Assembly (NCBI RefSeq): GCF_024459955.1
Contig: NZ_JANFXK010000013.1
Span: 1 to 64,000 of the forward strand
Origin: Anaerovorax odorimutans
Lineage (GTDB): Bacteria; Bacillota; Clostridia; Peptostreptococcales; Anaerovoracaceae
Length of the DNA: 64,000 bases
Direction of reading: 5' to 3'
Shown here: positions 53,027-61,727 of the stretch, piece after piece
How the letters are laid out: every line of letters starts with the position of its first letter
Position numbering within the stretch: the first letter of the stretch is position 1
Notes under the pieces: generated by a model
Seen by the model: only the letters and a program-made list of their open reading frames with translations
Databases searched by the model: none
Told to the model about the DNA's origin: nothing
Translations under genes and position numbers: made by a program

Positions 53027-53536
53027 ATGGCATTAGTAAAATGTCCGGAATGCGGTCATCAGGTATCGGAATATGCGGATACCTGTCCACACTGCGGATG
53101 TCCGATGGATCGGGAGCTTCCGTACGAAGACGAATATGATGATGAATATGGGACTGGGAGATCCGGGCGCAGTAAGAACAAAAACAAACGCTCTTCCAGA
53201 ACGACAGTTAAAAAGTCGGGCAGGGGAAAATCAGCAAGACCGGTGGTACATAAGCACGTCAATAAGAAAAAGACCAGCATTTTGCCGGCCGTTCTTTTGA
53301 TTATTATTATACTGCTTTTTGCTGCGGCAGGAGCCTATTATTATTTCTTTGTCTATAAAAGCGACGACAGCCAAAAAAGCGATTCGACCGTACCGACAAA
53401 GCAGGAGCAGACCATAGAGCAAACGCAGAGACCTACGGAAAAAGAAACGCAGGCACCGACTCAGCAGCCGACAGAAAATCAAAACGATGATGAGGAAACC
53501 GACGGAAACGACGTTCCCGGAGGCGCGGACGCATAA
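53027..53536 (+). CDS. Zinc-ribbon membrane protein (second paralogue)
   Basis: A 169-residue paralogue of the preceding protein. The first 28 residues are nearly the same (MALVKCPECGHQVSEYADTC, then PHCGCPMD). A basic linker, one transmembrane helix (ILPAVLLIIIILLFAAAGAYYYFF, about 85-108) and a Thr/Gln/Glu-rich tail follow. RBS AAAAGGGGG precedes ATG 53027. The pair looks like a tandem duplication that diverged outside the ribbon. Confidence 0.85.
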   Translation: MALVKCPECGHQVSEYADTCPHCGCPMDRELPYEDEYDDEYGTGRSGRSKNKNKRSSRTTVKKSGRGKSARPVVHKHVNKKKTSILPAVLLIIIILLFAAAGAYYYFFVYKSDDSQKSDSTVPTKQEQTIEQTQRPTEKETQAPTQQPTENQNDDEETDGNDVPGGADA

Positions 53537-53548
53537 AAGAATTGCATT

Positions 53549-53581
53549 AAAAAAGTTGCCGTATTTTGCGGCAACTTTTTT
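53549..53581 (+). terminator. Terminator after the zinc-ribbon pair
   Basis: AAAAAGTTGCCG and CGGCAACTTTTTT pair around TATTTTG, giving a perfect stem with A- and T-runs. It can also act on the convergent plsC gene. Confidence 0.92.
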
Positions 53582-53609
53582 ATTCTTAATGTTAATCTTC
53601 GTTTTTCCT

Positions 53610-54359
53610 TCATCTTTCACCCTGCAGCTTCTGCAGCTCTGCAATTCCATCCTTCACCGTTTTTTCAACAGCCAGGCACATTTCCTTTTCCTCTTTTCTG
53701 GAAAGTCCCTTTGTTTCCACCGGAGGATGAATCATGACATCGATTCTCGTTCCTTTCAAAATTCCGGTCTCCTCATACATTTTATAGCTTCCGGAAAGAG
53801 ATACGGGAATGATAGGAACTTCTGGCTTCACCGCAAGCTTAAAGGCGCCTCTTTTAAAGTCACCGGGCTGAGGGCCTTTGCTTCTGGTTCCCTCGGGAAA
53901 GATCATCAGTGAAAACCCTTTCTTTATCAATTCTATGCCCTCATCGATAGCTTTTAATGAGGCGCGGGGGTCATCCCTTTTTATAAGAACGCTTCGTATT
54001 CTGCGAATCCATTTTCCGTATAAAGGAATATTACCCAGATCTTCCTTTGCCACAAATCCAAATTGAATCGTATTGAGCGCCGCCGCATAAGCGATAATGT
54101 CCGCATAACCTTGATGGTTACCGATATAAACAACGGGACCTTCCTGTGGAAGATTTTCTTCTCCGTGTACCACCAGCTCAGATCCGAACATCTTCAAAAC
54201 ATTGCGGGACCAGACTTTTTCAGCCTGAAGGATATTGTAGCACTCCCTTTCAACATCGCCCTTTGCTTTGGCATCCTCTATTTCACCTTTGTATTGGTTT
54301 AATTCCTTGAGAGTTGTACAGAGTTTAAAAAATCCCGGAATATTGCGTATTATCTTCAT
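53610..54359 (-). CDS. plsC: 1-acyl-sn-glycerol-3-phosphate acyltransferase
   Basis: A 249-residue membrane-associated acyltransferase making phosphatidic acid. HX4D is present as NHQGYADI, and FPEGTRSKGPQPGDFKRGA holds the glycerol-phosphate motif (landmark FPEGTRS). VPIIPVSL is motif IV. ATG 54359 after CAGGAGGGATTT is chosen over a longer frame. Alternative substrates in this family are possible. Confidence 0.93.
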   Translation of the reverse strand: MKIIRNIPGFFKLCTTLKELNQYKGEIEDAKAKGDVERECYNILQAEKVWSRNVLKMFGSELVVHGEENLPQEGPVVYIGNHQGYADIIAYAAALNTIQFGFVAKEDLGNIPLYGKWIRRIRSVLIKRDDPRASLKAIDEGIELIKKGFSLMIFPEGTRSKGPQPGDFKRGAFKLAVKPEVPIIPVSLSGSYKMYEETGILKGTRIDVMIHPPVETKGLSRKEEKEMCLAVEKTVKDGIAELQKLQGER

Positions 54360-54453
54360 AAATCCCTCCTGAATCTTAGTATATCTACTATACCACAATT
54401 TTAGTGTATTTTTAATGGAAAAAGTATATAATTAAAAGAGAAAAGGGAGGACG

Positions 54454-55089
54454 GTGATTATTAAGATTATGTCGAAAAAACAAACGATTGTCATGCTCTC
54501 AGGGCTGGCCGGATTCATTATTATCGCCTGTTTTGTGGCGACCGGAAAAGAGCTGGCGTTTGATACGGTAATACGGGAATGGATTTATTCTCTGAGAAAC
54601 GATGTTTTGACTCCAATTCTCAAGGTCATTACATATATGGGAAATTGGCAGAGCATAACGGCTCTTTGTATCCTGCTGCTGATTTTCAGGCAAACTAGAT
54701 TTCGCTACGGAATACCGGTTTCCGTGGGAGCTATCACAGTTACGGCGCTCAATAAAATTATCAAAGTGATTTTTCAGAGGCCCCGTCCGGATGTGAGCCT
54801 GCATTTGATCGAGCAGGGAGGGTATTCCTTTACAAGCGGCCACTCCATAACCAGCATGGTTGTTTTCGGGATGTTGATTTATCTGGTCAGGCGATATGTG
54901 AAGGACAAGAAAAAAGCCAACCTTTTGACTGTACTGCTGGCTATTCCCTGGATCTTCATCGGATTGAGCCGTATTTATATGGGCGTGCATTTTCCAACGG
55001 ATGTTTTGGGAGGCTGGTGCCTGGGTCTGGCAATTCTGATGATACTCATTTTCATGGAAGAAAAATATACAAAAAAAGAAATGCCCTGA
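54454..55089 (+). CDS. PAP2-family membrane phosphatase
   Basis: A 211-residue protein with six predicted helices and the three PAP2 motifs: KVIFQRPRPD, TSGHS and SRIYMGVHFPTDVLGG. It should dephosphorylate phosphatidic acid, phosphatidylglycerophosphate or undecaprenyl pyrophosphate outside the membrane. The GTG at 54454 is only three bases after GGGAGG; an ATG at 54469 is eighteen bases after it, so the start is uncertain. It diverges from plsC, another lipid gene. Confidence 0.9.
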   Translation: MIIKIMSKKQTIVMLSGLAGFIIIACFVATGKELAFDTVIREWIYSLRNDVLTPILKVITYMGNWQSITALCILLLIFRQTRFRYGIPVSVGAITVTALNKIIKVIFQRPRPDVSLHLIEQGGYSFTSGHSITSMVVFGMLIYLVRRYVKDKKKANLLTVLLAIPWIFIGLSRIYMGVHFPTDVLGGWCLGLAILMILIFMEEKYTKKEMP

Positions 55090-55110
55090 GTAAGTTCAGG
55101 ACATTTTTTT
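55078..55110 (+). terminator. Terminator after the PAP2 gene
   Basis: AAATGCCCTGA and TCAGGACATTT pair with one C-A mismatch, followed by a T-run; it overlaps the stop codon region. Confidence 0.7.
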
Positions 55111-55119
55111 ATCTTTTAT

Positions 55120-55668
55120 TTAAACCATCACATTGTCAGGATCGCGGTCAAAATAGATGCTCTTTGAGGAAGTGGAGAGAGGAATTCCAAAGCAGACTCT
55201 GACCTTGGAAGGAAAACATCCCATCCGCAGAGCAGCTTGTCCTGCTGAAAAGAGTACTCGGTTATCAATGCGGTTGTCAGCTGCGATGGAAACAGCAGAT
55301 CCCACTGCGATACCCAGATCCGTTACGTTAAAGGCGCAGTTGGCTCCGGCTTTCGCCATTTCGCCGCAGTTTTCAAACCCGCACATACCACAGTTATCCA
55401 GTCCCAGCGGATCGTTGATAACGCCGATCATAACGATACAGTGACTGTTGTCCACATTATTGGCGTCCCGGTTAAAGAAATCAGCGCCTGTCTCTTTGGC
55501 AATATCGCGCATGTGCGCGCAGAGAATATCTTTATCGTTTCCATCTAAAATAAGAGATACGACTTTATCCTCACCGCAACCCTTCGGTGCTGTCTTAGCA
55601 GCAGCAACCATTTTATCGGCTACGGCAAATGCGCTTCTCTTTTCTGCGTCTTCACTTTTATAAATCAT
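55120..55668 (-). CDS. DUF2148 ferredoxin-like domain protein
   Basis: A 182-residue cysteine-rich protein. The cluster NCGMCGFENCGEM and the later GANCAFNVTDLGIAVGSA are landmarks of DUF2148, proposed to bind an iron-sulfur cluster. No signal peptide. AGGAGG precedes ATG 55668. The shikimate-kinase-like gene begins upstream and ends eleven bases before it, so the two form a small operon. Function unknown. Confidence 0.85.
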   Translation of the reverse strand: MIYKSEDAEKRSAFAVADKMVAAAKTAPKGCGEDKVVSLILDGNDKDILCAHMRDIAKETGADFFNRDANNVDNSHCIVMIGVINDPLGLDNCGMCGFENCGEMAKAGANCAFNVTDLGIAVGSAVSIAADNRIDNRVLFSAGQAALRMGCFPSKVRVCFGIPLSTSSKSIYFDRDPDNVMV

Positions 55669-55679
55669 AGAGAAACCTC

Positions 55680-56156
55680 CTAAGGCCTTGATATAAATTG
55701 ATTATACAACGGTTTTCTCTGTTCGTAAAGAGCAAAGAACTTTTTCTTTTTTATCGAGTTATCGCTTTGACTCATAAAAGCGTAAGGAAGTCCTTTCTGC
55801 TCCTTAGCGCGTTCCCATAATTCCTCCGGCAGAGCCTGGGAATCCGCCACGAGTACCTTATTTTTTTCCAGTATTTCACGGCTCATATCATCCAGAAAAA
55901 CGCCGTCGCCGCAGGATACTACAATTCCTTCCTCTTCCTGTAACTGGCAAAGCATCTCATATTCCTGATTCCGATATTCATGCTCGCCCATCATCATGCA
56001 GATTCTTTGAATGGTGCGGCCATCTTTCTTTTCAATCAGCTCATCCAGATCAAGAGCGCGATACCCTCGCTTTTCCGCTTCGGCCCTTGCCAGCCCCTTT
56101 CGGTCGCTGCCCATAAAACCGATTACAAAGATTCTCGGAGCTTTTTCCTGTTCCAT
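55680..56156 (-). CDS. Shikimate kinase-like protein with degenerate P-loop
   Basis: A 158-residue protein aligned by eye with shikimate kinases: RIFVIGFMGSDRKGL corresponds to GFMGSGKS/T, YRALDLDELIEKKDGRTIQ to the DxDxxI substrate motif, GEHEYRNQEYEML to the GExxFRxxE motif and VVSCGDGVFL to the GGG motif. The Walker A Gly-Lys-Ser/Thr are replaced by Asp-Arg-Lys and GGG by CGDG, so normal ATP binding is unlikely. It looks like a pseudoenzyme or a repurposed homologue. RBS GAGGTAAAAG. Confidence 0.75.
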   Translation of the reverse strand: MEQEKAPRIFVIGFMGSDRKGLARAEAEKRGYRALDLDELIEKKDGRTIQRICMMMGEHEYRNQEYEMLCQLQEEEGIVVSCGDGVFLDDMSREILEKNKVLVADSQALPEELWERAKEQKGLPYAFMSQSDNSIKKKKFFALYEQRKPLYNQFISRP

Positions 56157-56261
56157 CTTTTACCTCGCTTGTTTGTAATTTTAACATATTCAATTTTACG
56201 GCAACGCCGTATATAGAGAAGATTATATCTAGTATACGACAGATACGGCCTTACAGCAAGC

Positions 56262-56290
56262 TTGCGGGCAGGTGAAATTCATCGTATAAT
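56262..56290 (+). promoter_or_regulatory. Promoter of the nucleotidyltransferase gene
   Basis: TTGCGG (56262-56267), a 17-base spacer and a perfect TATAAT (56285-56290). The start codon is 32 bases further on. Confidence 0.7.
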
Positions 56291-56321
56291 AGAATCATTA
56301 TGAAAAAAGAGAGGGAGCATT

Positions 56322-57242
56322 ATGAAAGAACCAACTTTAATTATAATGGCAGCAGGGATGGGTTCACGATACGGCGGGCTTAAACAGATGGATCCCATCA
56401 GCGACAAGGGTGAAATTATTCTCGACTTTTCTCTGTATGACGCGATGATGGCCGGTTTTAAAAAAGTCATCTTTGTTATTAAGGAAGAAATGGAAGCTGA
56501 TTTTCGGGCTTTGATTGATGAGAGAGCGGGAAAACACATGGAAGTGCGTTATGCTTTTCAAAAGCTGGATGATATTCCGCAAGGCTACCAGGTTCCCGAA
56601 GGCCGGGAAAAACCCTGGGGTACAGCTCATGCGGTACTCAGCTGCAGACATCTGATCGACGGGCCGTTCGTAGTAATCAATGCTGATGATTATTATGGGG
56701 CCAGCGGCTTTGCAAGCATTTACGATTTTCTTGTCAATCATCAGGACGGACAGACTTATTCGTATTGCATGGTGGGCTTTAAGCTGGAAAATACCATTAC
56801 GGAAAACGGACATGTTGCCCGGGGCGTATGCGATATTACGGAAGACGGAAATCTGACTCAGGTCACTGAGCGTACTAAGATCATGCGCCGCCCGGAAGGA
56901 ATCTGTTACTCAGAGGATGAAGGTCAGACCTGGGTACCTCTTGCTGACGGGACAACGGTATCTATGAATTTTTGGGGATTCACCAAGAGCATGATGGAAG
57001 AGATGGAAAAAGGCTTTCCAGCCTTTTTAAATGAGACTTTGAAGGAGAATCCGCTGAAGGGAGAATATTATCTGCCGATGGTTGCGGACAGGTTGGTGAA
57101 AGAAGGAAAAGCGACAGTAAAAGTTCTTCCTTCCCAGGATAAATGGTATGGTGTTACTTACCGGGCTGACAAGGAAAATGTTGTTGCGGCGCTGCAGTCC
57201 ATGAAGGATAAAGGTCTTTATCCGGACAAGCTATGGAAATAA
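56322..57242 (+). CDS. NTP_transferase-family sugar-phosphate nucleotidyltransferase
   Basis: A 306-residue enzyme with the nucleotide-binding signature IIMAAGMGSRYGGLKQ and the Asp-containing VVINADDYYG metal site. PWGTAHAVL is the base-binding loop. Such enzymes activate sugar 1-phosphates to NDP-sugars; sequence alone does not tell the sugar. RBS GAGGGAG precedes ATG 56322. Confidence 0.85.
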   Translation: MKEPTLIIMAAGMGSRYGGLKQMDPISDKGEIILDFSLYDAMMAGFKKVIFVIKEEMEADFRALIDERAGKHMEVRYAFQKLDDIPQGYQVPEGREKPWGTAHAVLSCRHLIDGPFVVINADDYYGASGFASIYDFLVNHQDGQTYSYCMVGFKLENTITENGHVARGVCDITEDGNLTQVTERTKIMRRPEGICYSEDEGQTWVPLADGTTVSMNFWGFTKSMMEEMEKGFPAFLNETLKENPLKGEYYLPMVADRLVKEGKATVKVLPSQDKWYGVTYRADKENVVAALQSMKDKGLYPDKLWK

Positions 57243-57269
57243 AATAATTAATAAGAATTTGAAAAAAAT

Positions 57270-57308
57270 AAAATTAACAAACAGAAATGTTTGTTAATTT
57301 TATTTTTT
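57270..57308 (+). terminator. Terminator after the nucleotidyltransferase gene
   Basis: A perfect 14-base stem (AAAATTAACAAACA / TGTTTGTTAATTTT) with a GAAA tetraloop, followed by ATTTTTT. The stem contains two inverted copies of TTTGTTAATTT, the same half-site repeated at 57319-57349. Confidence 0.85.
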
Positions 57309-57318
57309 GTTGCTTTTC

Positions 57319-57350
57319 TTTGTTAATTTTGTTAAAATAAATTAACAAAA
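57319..57350. promoter_or_regulatory. Repeated operator upstream of the AlbA_2 gene
   Basis: TTTGTTAATTT (57319-57329) and AAATTAACAAA (57339-57349) form an 11-base inverted repeat, with another overlapping TTTTGTTAA / TTAACAAAA pair (57327-57335, 57342-57350). With the two copies in the preceding terminator there are four half-sites within 80 bases just before the regulator-like gene at 57371, which suggests autoregulation. Confidence 0.6.
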
Positions 57351-57370
57351 CAACAAAGAAGGTGTTTTTT

Positions 57371-58846
57371 ATGCAAACAACGGATTTGATAGAATTAGCA
57401 AAAATAATTCAGAAAAGGCAGGCCGAAGCGCAGGTCATTGAAGTAAAATCCGCACATGAAGGCTGCCCGAAAAAATTATATGATACCTTATCCTCCTTTT
57501 CCAACCAGGACAGCGGTGGAACGCTGGTTTTCGGTTTAAATGAAAAAAAACAGTTTGAGGCTGTGGGCGTGTACGATCTGCAGGATTTGCAGAAAAGAAT
57601 TACGGAGCAGTGTAATCAGATGGAACCGCCGGTGCGGGCCGTCTTTACGATTGCGGAGTATCAGGGAGTAAATATCTGCTGTGCGGAAATCCCGGGAATT
57701 GAGCTGACAAAGAGGCCTTGTTATTATAAGGGGATCGGCAGAGTAAAGGGCTCTTATATACGAGTGGGCGATGCCGATCTGCCGATGACCGATTATGAGC
57801 TGTATGCGTATGAAGCATATCGCGCTCATCTTCATGACGATGAGAGGCAGGTAGAGCGGGCGTCCTTAAAACTGCTGAACCAGGATAAAGTCGCGGCCTA
57901 CATCCATGAAAAAAAGAATGAACGACCCCAGTTTTCTCTGATGGAAAAGGAGCAGATTTATGAAATGCTTAATTTAACCAGAGAAGGTATCCCGACACTT
58001 GCGGCACTGCTGAATTTCTGCGTCTATCCCCAGGGACTTTTTCCTCAGCTGGGAATAACGGCAATTGTTGTGCCCGGCTATGAAATAGGGGACGTGGGTG
58101 AATATAATGCCAGATTTATCGACAATAAACGGATTGAGGGAACCATAGCGGAAATGGTTGAGGAAGCTATCACCTTCTGCAAACGGAACATGAAAGTAAA
58201 AACAATCATAAACCCCGATACCGGAATGAGGGACGATAAAACCGAATATCCGATCAAGGCGATCAGAGAAGCTGTTTTAAATGCGCTCATCCATCGGGAT
58301 TACAGCTTTCATACGGAAGGGACACCCGTGCAGATCAATTTTTTCGCAGACCGCCTGGAAATCCACAGCCCCGGAACACTGTACGGCAGGCTGACCGTAG
58401 AGCAATTGGGTAAAGTAAAGGCAGATCTGCGGAATCCGGCTCTTGCGGTTATGACGGAAAGCATTACCGGAGCAGAAAATCGCTATTCGGGAATTCCCAC
58501 GATTATACGTGAAATGAAGGAGTGGGGACTTCCGGCGCCTGTCTTTGAGAACAGGAGAAATGAGTTTGTCGTGACCCTGTACAATGGCAGCGAAAAGTCG
58601 GGAAGCATGATGGTGGCTGAGGAAGTGAAGCCTTATGATGAAGGCAAGACTCCTGAGAGCCTGCTGGAATTTTGCCGGGAACCGAAATCAAGAAATGAAA
58701 TCGCGGAGTTCCTGGGGGTAAAGACCGTATTCTATGTGATGAAGCGGTATATCAAACCATTGCTGGAGAGCGGCGAATTAGCTATGACCATGCCGGAAAA
58801 ACCAAAAAGCAAGCTGCAGAAATATTATACGATTTTTCCCAATTAA
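57371..58846 (+). CDS. AlbA_2 (Schlafen-type) domain protein with ATPase-like and winged-helix regions
   Basis: A 491-residue protein. The N-terminal AlbA_2 domain has EVKSAHEGCPKKLYDTLSSF (landmark EVKSA), NQDSGGTLVFGLNE and IRVGDADLPMTDYE. The middle has the IREAVLNALIHRDYSFHTEG segment (landmark NALIHRDYS) and IHSPGTLYG typical of the HATPase_c_4-associated part. The C-terminus resembles a winged helix. Such proteins act as DNA-binding regulators or defence-linked factors. ATG 57371 follows GAAGGTG; an in-frame GTG at 57362 overlaps it. Confidence 0.85.
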   Translation: MQTTDLIELAKIIQKRQAEAQVIEVKSAHEGCPKKLYDTLSSFSNQDSGGTLVFGLNEKKQFEAVGVYDLQDLQKRITEQCNQMEPPVRAVFTIAEYQGVNICCAEIPGIELTKRPCYYKGIGRVKGSYIRVGDADLPMTDYELYAYEAYRAHLHDDERQVERASLKLLNQDKVAAYIHEKKNERPQFSLMEKEQIYEMLNLTREGIPTLAALLNFCVYPQGLFPQLGITAIVVPGYEIGDVGEYNARFIDNKRIEGTIAEMVEEAITFCKRNMKVKTIINPDTGMRDDKTEYPIKAIREAVLNALIHRDYSFHTEGTPVQINFFADRLEIHSPGTLYGRLTVEQLGKVKADLRNPALAVMTESITGAENRYSGIPTIIREMKEWGLPAPVFENRRNEFVVTLYNGSEKSGSMMVAEEVKPYDEGKTPESLLEFCREPKSRNEIAEFLGVKTVFYVMKRYIKPLLESGELAMTMPEKPKSKLQKYYTIFPN

Positions 58847-59372
58847 AAGCGGAATTGCCGCAAGGTCGAAGCCTTTTTAAGCAATATGCGTATTATGTTC
58901 AACAATGAGTGCGTTTTGCCTCGGTTGTTGAAGTATTTCCAAGGCTTGCGGCCTCTGTTCCTGTCCAAAGCTATATCTTGAGCGAAATTTTGTGCTGGCA
59001 GGGTCTATATCCTTGAAAAAAGTTCAACAAAAGCTCAGTTTTTCGCTGTGTGTTGAGAAAAATCGCAATTTGCCTTTTGGGTCGCTTTTCATATGGATCA
59101 ATCCCTGCAGCGCGGCCGGTTCGATCGCGGCAATAGCACAAATTGTCATTTTTCACGGTTTCGAACTTTTGCAGACCCACAACTTTGCGTAACTTTACAT
59201 TAATTTTGAGAAAAGTTACCACAACGAAGAACTTTCACTATTTGCGACCAAGGTGTGTCTTTTTGGCTAATGGTTGCGGGATTTGCCGGGAAAATTGAAG
59301 TTTGGTCGCAAACCTGCGGCCCTTCCCTGCTTCTGCCGGGCGGTGTACAAGGGGATCTTAAAAAAGTAAGTC
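58847..59372. other. Gene-free region of about 0.5 kb
   Basis: No convincing gene is visible on either strand. Short frames exist (for example 58971-59222 on the minus strand, 83 codons), but they lack ribosome binding sites and family resemblance. The stretch contains an 11-base inverted repeat at 59241-59312 and several T/A-rich and G-rich patches. It could be a decayed mobile element, a non-coding RNA locus or a dispersed repeat. Confidence 0.5.
59241..59312. repeat. Inverted repeat with 50-base interior
   Basis: TTTGCGACCAA (59241-59251) and TTGGTCGCAAA (59302-59312) are perfect 11-base inverted copies. The interior is not coding as far as can be seen. It could form a long stem-loop in RNA or mark the ends of a small element. 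Confidence 0.75.
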
Positions 59373-59415
59373 TTCAAAAAAAGTTTACCGCCCCGGAGAA
59401 GAACTTCCGGGGCGG
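59373..59415 (-). terminator. Terminator after the M28 peptidase gene
   Basis: CCGCCCCGGA (59388-59397) and TCCGGGGCGG (59406-59415) pair around an eight-base loop; on the minus strand they are followed by TAAACTTTTTTT. Confidence 0.88.
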
Positions 59416-59458
59416 CATATGTACATAGGAATCTTTGATTCCGTCATGCACACGTTTT

Positions 59459-61651
59459 TTATTTGAGCATTTCATTCAGCTCTCCCATGGCTTTTGTCTC
59501 TGCGGCCATGGTATTTTTTAATCCATTCTGCTGCTGTTTTAGAGCTTTTCCGTAGATGGAAAGTTCCTTTTCATAAGTTGCCTTTCCGCCCTTTTCAACA
59601 GTTGCCGCTTTTTCAAGGATTGAAAGAGTGGCATCCTTAGTATCGGCCAGTTCAGAGCCTTTTCCGGTTCCCCAGAAGATATTGCCTTTATTTGTTTTTT
59701 CAAGAAGTGTGTTTTCTGATGCTTTGCAGGTTTCGGGGCTGAAATTATAATAGCCGAATTCTGCGCCGCCATTAATGTTCCAGGCGATGTCCAGAGCGCC
59801 GGACTTTTCATCCTCGTTGGAAAGATCACCTTTTTCCAGGGCTGCGGTTACGCCGGAAATCAGTTCAATGTTGGACTGATAAGCAAGATGCTTGACAACC
59901 ACATCCGAAGTGAGGATGATGCCGATAAAATGATCCTGAACATATTTGAATGCTTCCAGGGTCTTCTTGTTCAGCGCTTTTCCCTCCTCGCGGATAGCCT
60001 GAAGAGTTTCTTCCGGTTCTCCGTCAGAGACAGCTTTTTCATAGCGGTCATTGATATCGGCAATTTTTTTATTCCAGCCTTCCGCAGCGTTCCGGAGATT
60101 GGAGACAGCTGTCTTATAAGCGGTGGAGTCGGCCCCGGCAGCCTTAGCCATATCTTCATTCAAGGCTTCGTCCAGATCATCGCAGGTAGCGGTCAGATCC
60201 AGAGGAAGCGCAGGCGTCTGATCCAGGTAAATAGCCAGAGAACCATAGGTATTGAGATTTGTTGTCATAACATCCTCGCTGTAAGTATCCTTATCGTCGG
60301 CTACCGTATGGTAACGCTGCTGCATCCAGCCTTTATCGCCGTCCTGTGTGCCCGGTATGTTAATAAAGTAAGGAACTCCGCTGGCACGGTAAGAAACGCC
60401 ATCCTCCAGACAATTGGTATCAACGGAAGTGCTGCTGATGCCCTTTGGATAAATATCATTTGCAGGAGATGCGGCAAGCCCGGAGCTTTCCACAAAATTC
60501 TTAACAATGGAAGCGAATTCCGGTACGCAACTGATCTGACTTTCTTCCATTCCATCATAGAAAGCAGGAAGTTCAAAGTTAATCATGGCGATGGTTTTTC
60601 CGGCCCATTCAGGATGAGCGTGATTAATCATTTCCCAGGCGCCGGTGGTCCAGTCGAACTGGCTGCCCGTAGCGCCCCATTCTTCCGACCCGTGGGCTAC
60701 AAAGACAATATCGTTTTCAGGCGTATACTCCGAATCCTTCATGGCCTTAGCCATACCAAGAACCAGTCCTATGGCGCAGCTGTCATCCTGGAATCCGTTG
60801 AAATATACATCATAATGGCCGGAGACAATGATCTGCTGGTCGGAGGACTTTCCTTTAATTTTTCCGATTACATTATAGCTGGTGCCCTTGTCCGGCTCCA
60901 TAATATTATCTACTTTCAGCGTTGCCTGAGAGTTTCCGGATTTTATGGCCTCTGCCAGCTCTTTGTATTGATTTTTACTGATGCTGACACAGGGAATTAC
61001 ATCCTTTGAGCAGACATCCTGCATATTGATCATATCGTCGGAATAGGTCGCATAGCCGCCTGTGTCGTATGTAACAATGGCTGCGGCGCCATGAAGGGCG
61101 GCTTCGTTCATATATTGGTCGATCCAGGCCACATTCCATTGGTCCACACCGGCAAGCGCGATTTTACCCTTTAAATCTTTTCCTTCATAATCAGCGGCAA
61201 AACCGTTTCCAACATCGACGATTTCGGCGGTGATTCCGTTTTTATCCGTGCCGTTGGTCGCATAGGAAGCAGGCATGATATCGATTTTCGTACCTTCTAC
61301 GGTTAGAGAAGCATCGTTGAACTGCCATTTATCTACTGTTACCGGTACTTTTTCCACATCTTCCAGTCCCAGACCTTCCATTTCACCGGCCAGATAATCA
61401 GCAGCCTTGTGTTCTGCGTCAGAGCCGGCGGTTCTCCATCCGAGATCATTGGAAAGATACGTTTCATCGTAGGCAAGAGTTTTCGCTATATTATAGGAAT
61501 ACTCATGGTCTACCTTTTCCAGATACTTTTCAACGGAGGGAGCCATAGAAAGATCTGATTTTATGCTCGATCCGCCGCCGCAGGCTGTCATGGAAAAAAT
61601 GAGCGCGGCCGCTGCCGCGACACAGATTATTTTTCTTAGCCTTCGTTTCAT
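59459..61651 (-). CDS. Secreted M28-family metallopeptidase lipoprotein
   Basis: A 730-residue lipoprotein: lipobox MTAC with Cys 24, so anchored on the outside. A PA-like insert (VDQWNVAWIDQYMNEAALHGAAAIVTYD, landmark GAAAIVTYD) precedes the M28 core. Zinc ligands are expected in SGHYDVYFNG (His 279), FQDDS (Asp 289/290), HGSEEWG (Glu 323-324) and RYHTVADD. About 230 residues after the core are helical and Lys/Glu-rich, of unknown role. It probably trims peptides for uptake. The membrane-bound LuxR regulator gene lies just upstream. Confidence 0.9.
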   Translation of the reverse strand: MKRRLRKIICVAAAAALIFSMTACGGGSSIKSDLSMAPSVEKYLEKVDHEYSYNIAKTLAYDETYLSNDLGWRTAGSDAEHKAADYLAGEMEGLGLEDVEKVPVTVDKWQFNDASLTVEGTKIDIMPASYATNGTDKNGITAEIVDVGNGFAADYEGKDLKGKIALAGVDQWNVAWIDQYMNEAALHGAAAIVTYDTGGYATYSDDMINMQDVCSKDVIPCVSISKNQYKELAEAIKSGNSQATLKVDNIMEPDKGTSYNVIGKIKGKSSDQQIIVSGHYDVYFNGFQDDSCAIGLVLGMAKAMKDSEYTPENDIVFVAHGSEEWGATGSQFDWTTGAWEMINHAHPEWAGKTIAMINFELPAFYDGMEESQISCVPEFASIVKNFVESSGLAASPANDIYPKGISSTSVDTNCLEDGVSYRASGVPYFINIPGTQDGDKGWMQQRYHTVADDKDTYSEDVMTTNLNTYGSLAIYLDQTPALPLDLTATCDDLDEALNEDMAKAAGADSTAYKTAVSNLRNAAEGWNKKIADINDRYEKAVSDGEPEETLQAIREEGKALNKKTLEAFKYVQDHFIGIILTSDVVVKHLAYQSNIELISGVTAALEKGDLSNEDEKSGALDIAWNINGGAEFGYYNFSPETCKASENTLLEKTNKGNIFWGTGKGSELADTKDATLSILEKAATVEKGGKATYEKELSIYGKALKQQQNGLKNTMAAETKAMGELNEMLK

Positions 61652-61727
61652 TGTTTTGCTCTCCTTTCAAAATAAGAATAATAAAATATTTCTGACGATT
61701 CTAATTTTTACTTAAAGAGCCCCTGAA

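Noticed and set aside
58971-59222. An 83-codon minus-strand frame in the gene-free region
   Set aside because: No ribosome binding site and no recognised motif; kept only as part of the description of the region.
59888-61009. A 373-codon open frame on the plus strand opposite the M28 peptidase gene
   Set aside because: Antisense to a recognisable peptidase; no recognisable domain and no upstream signals.
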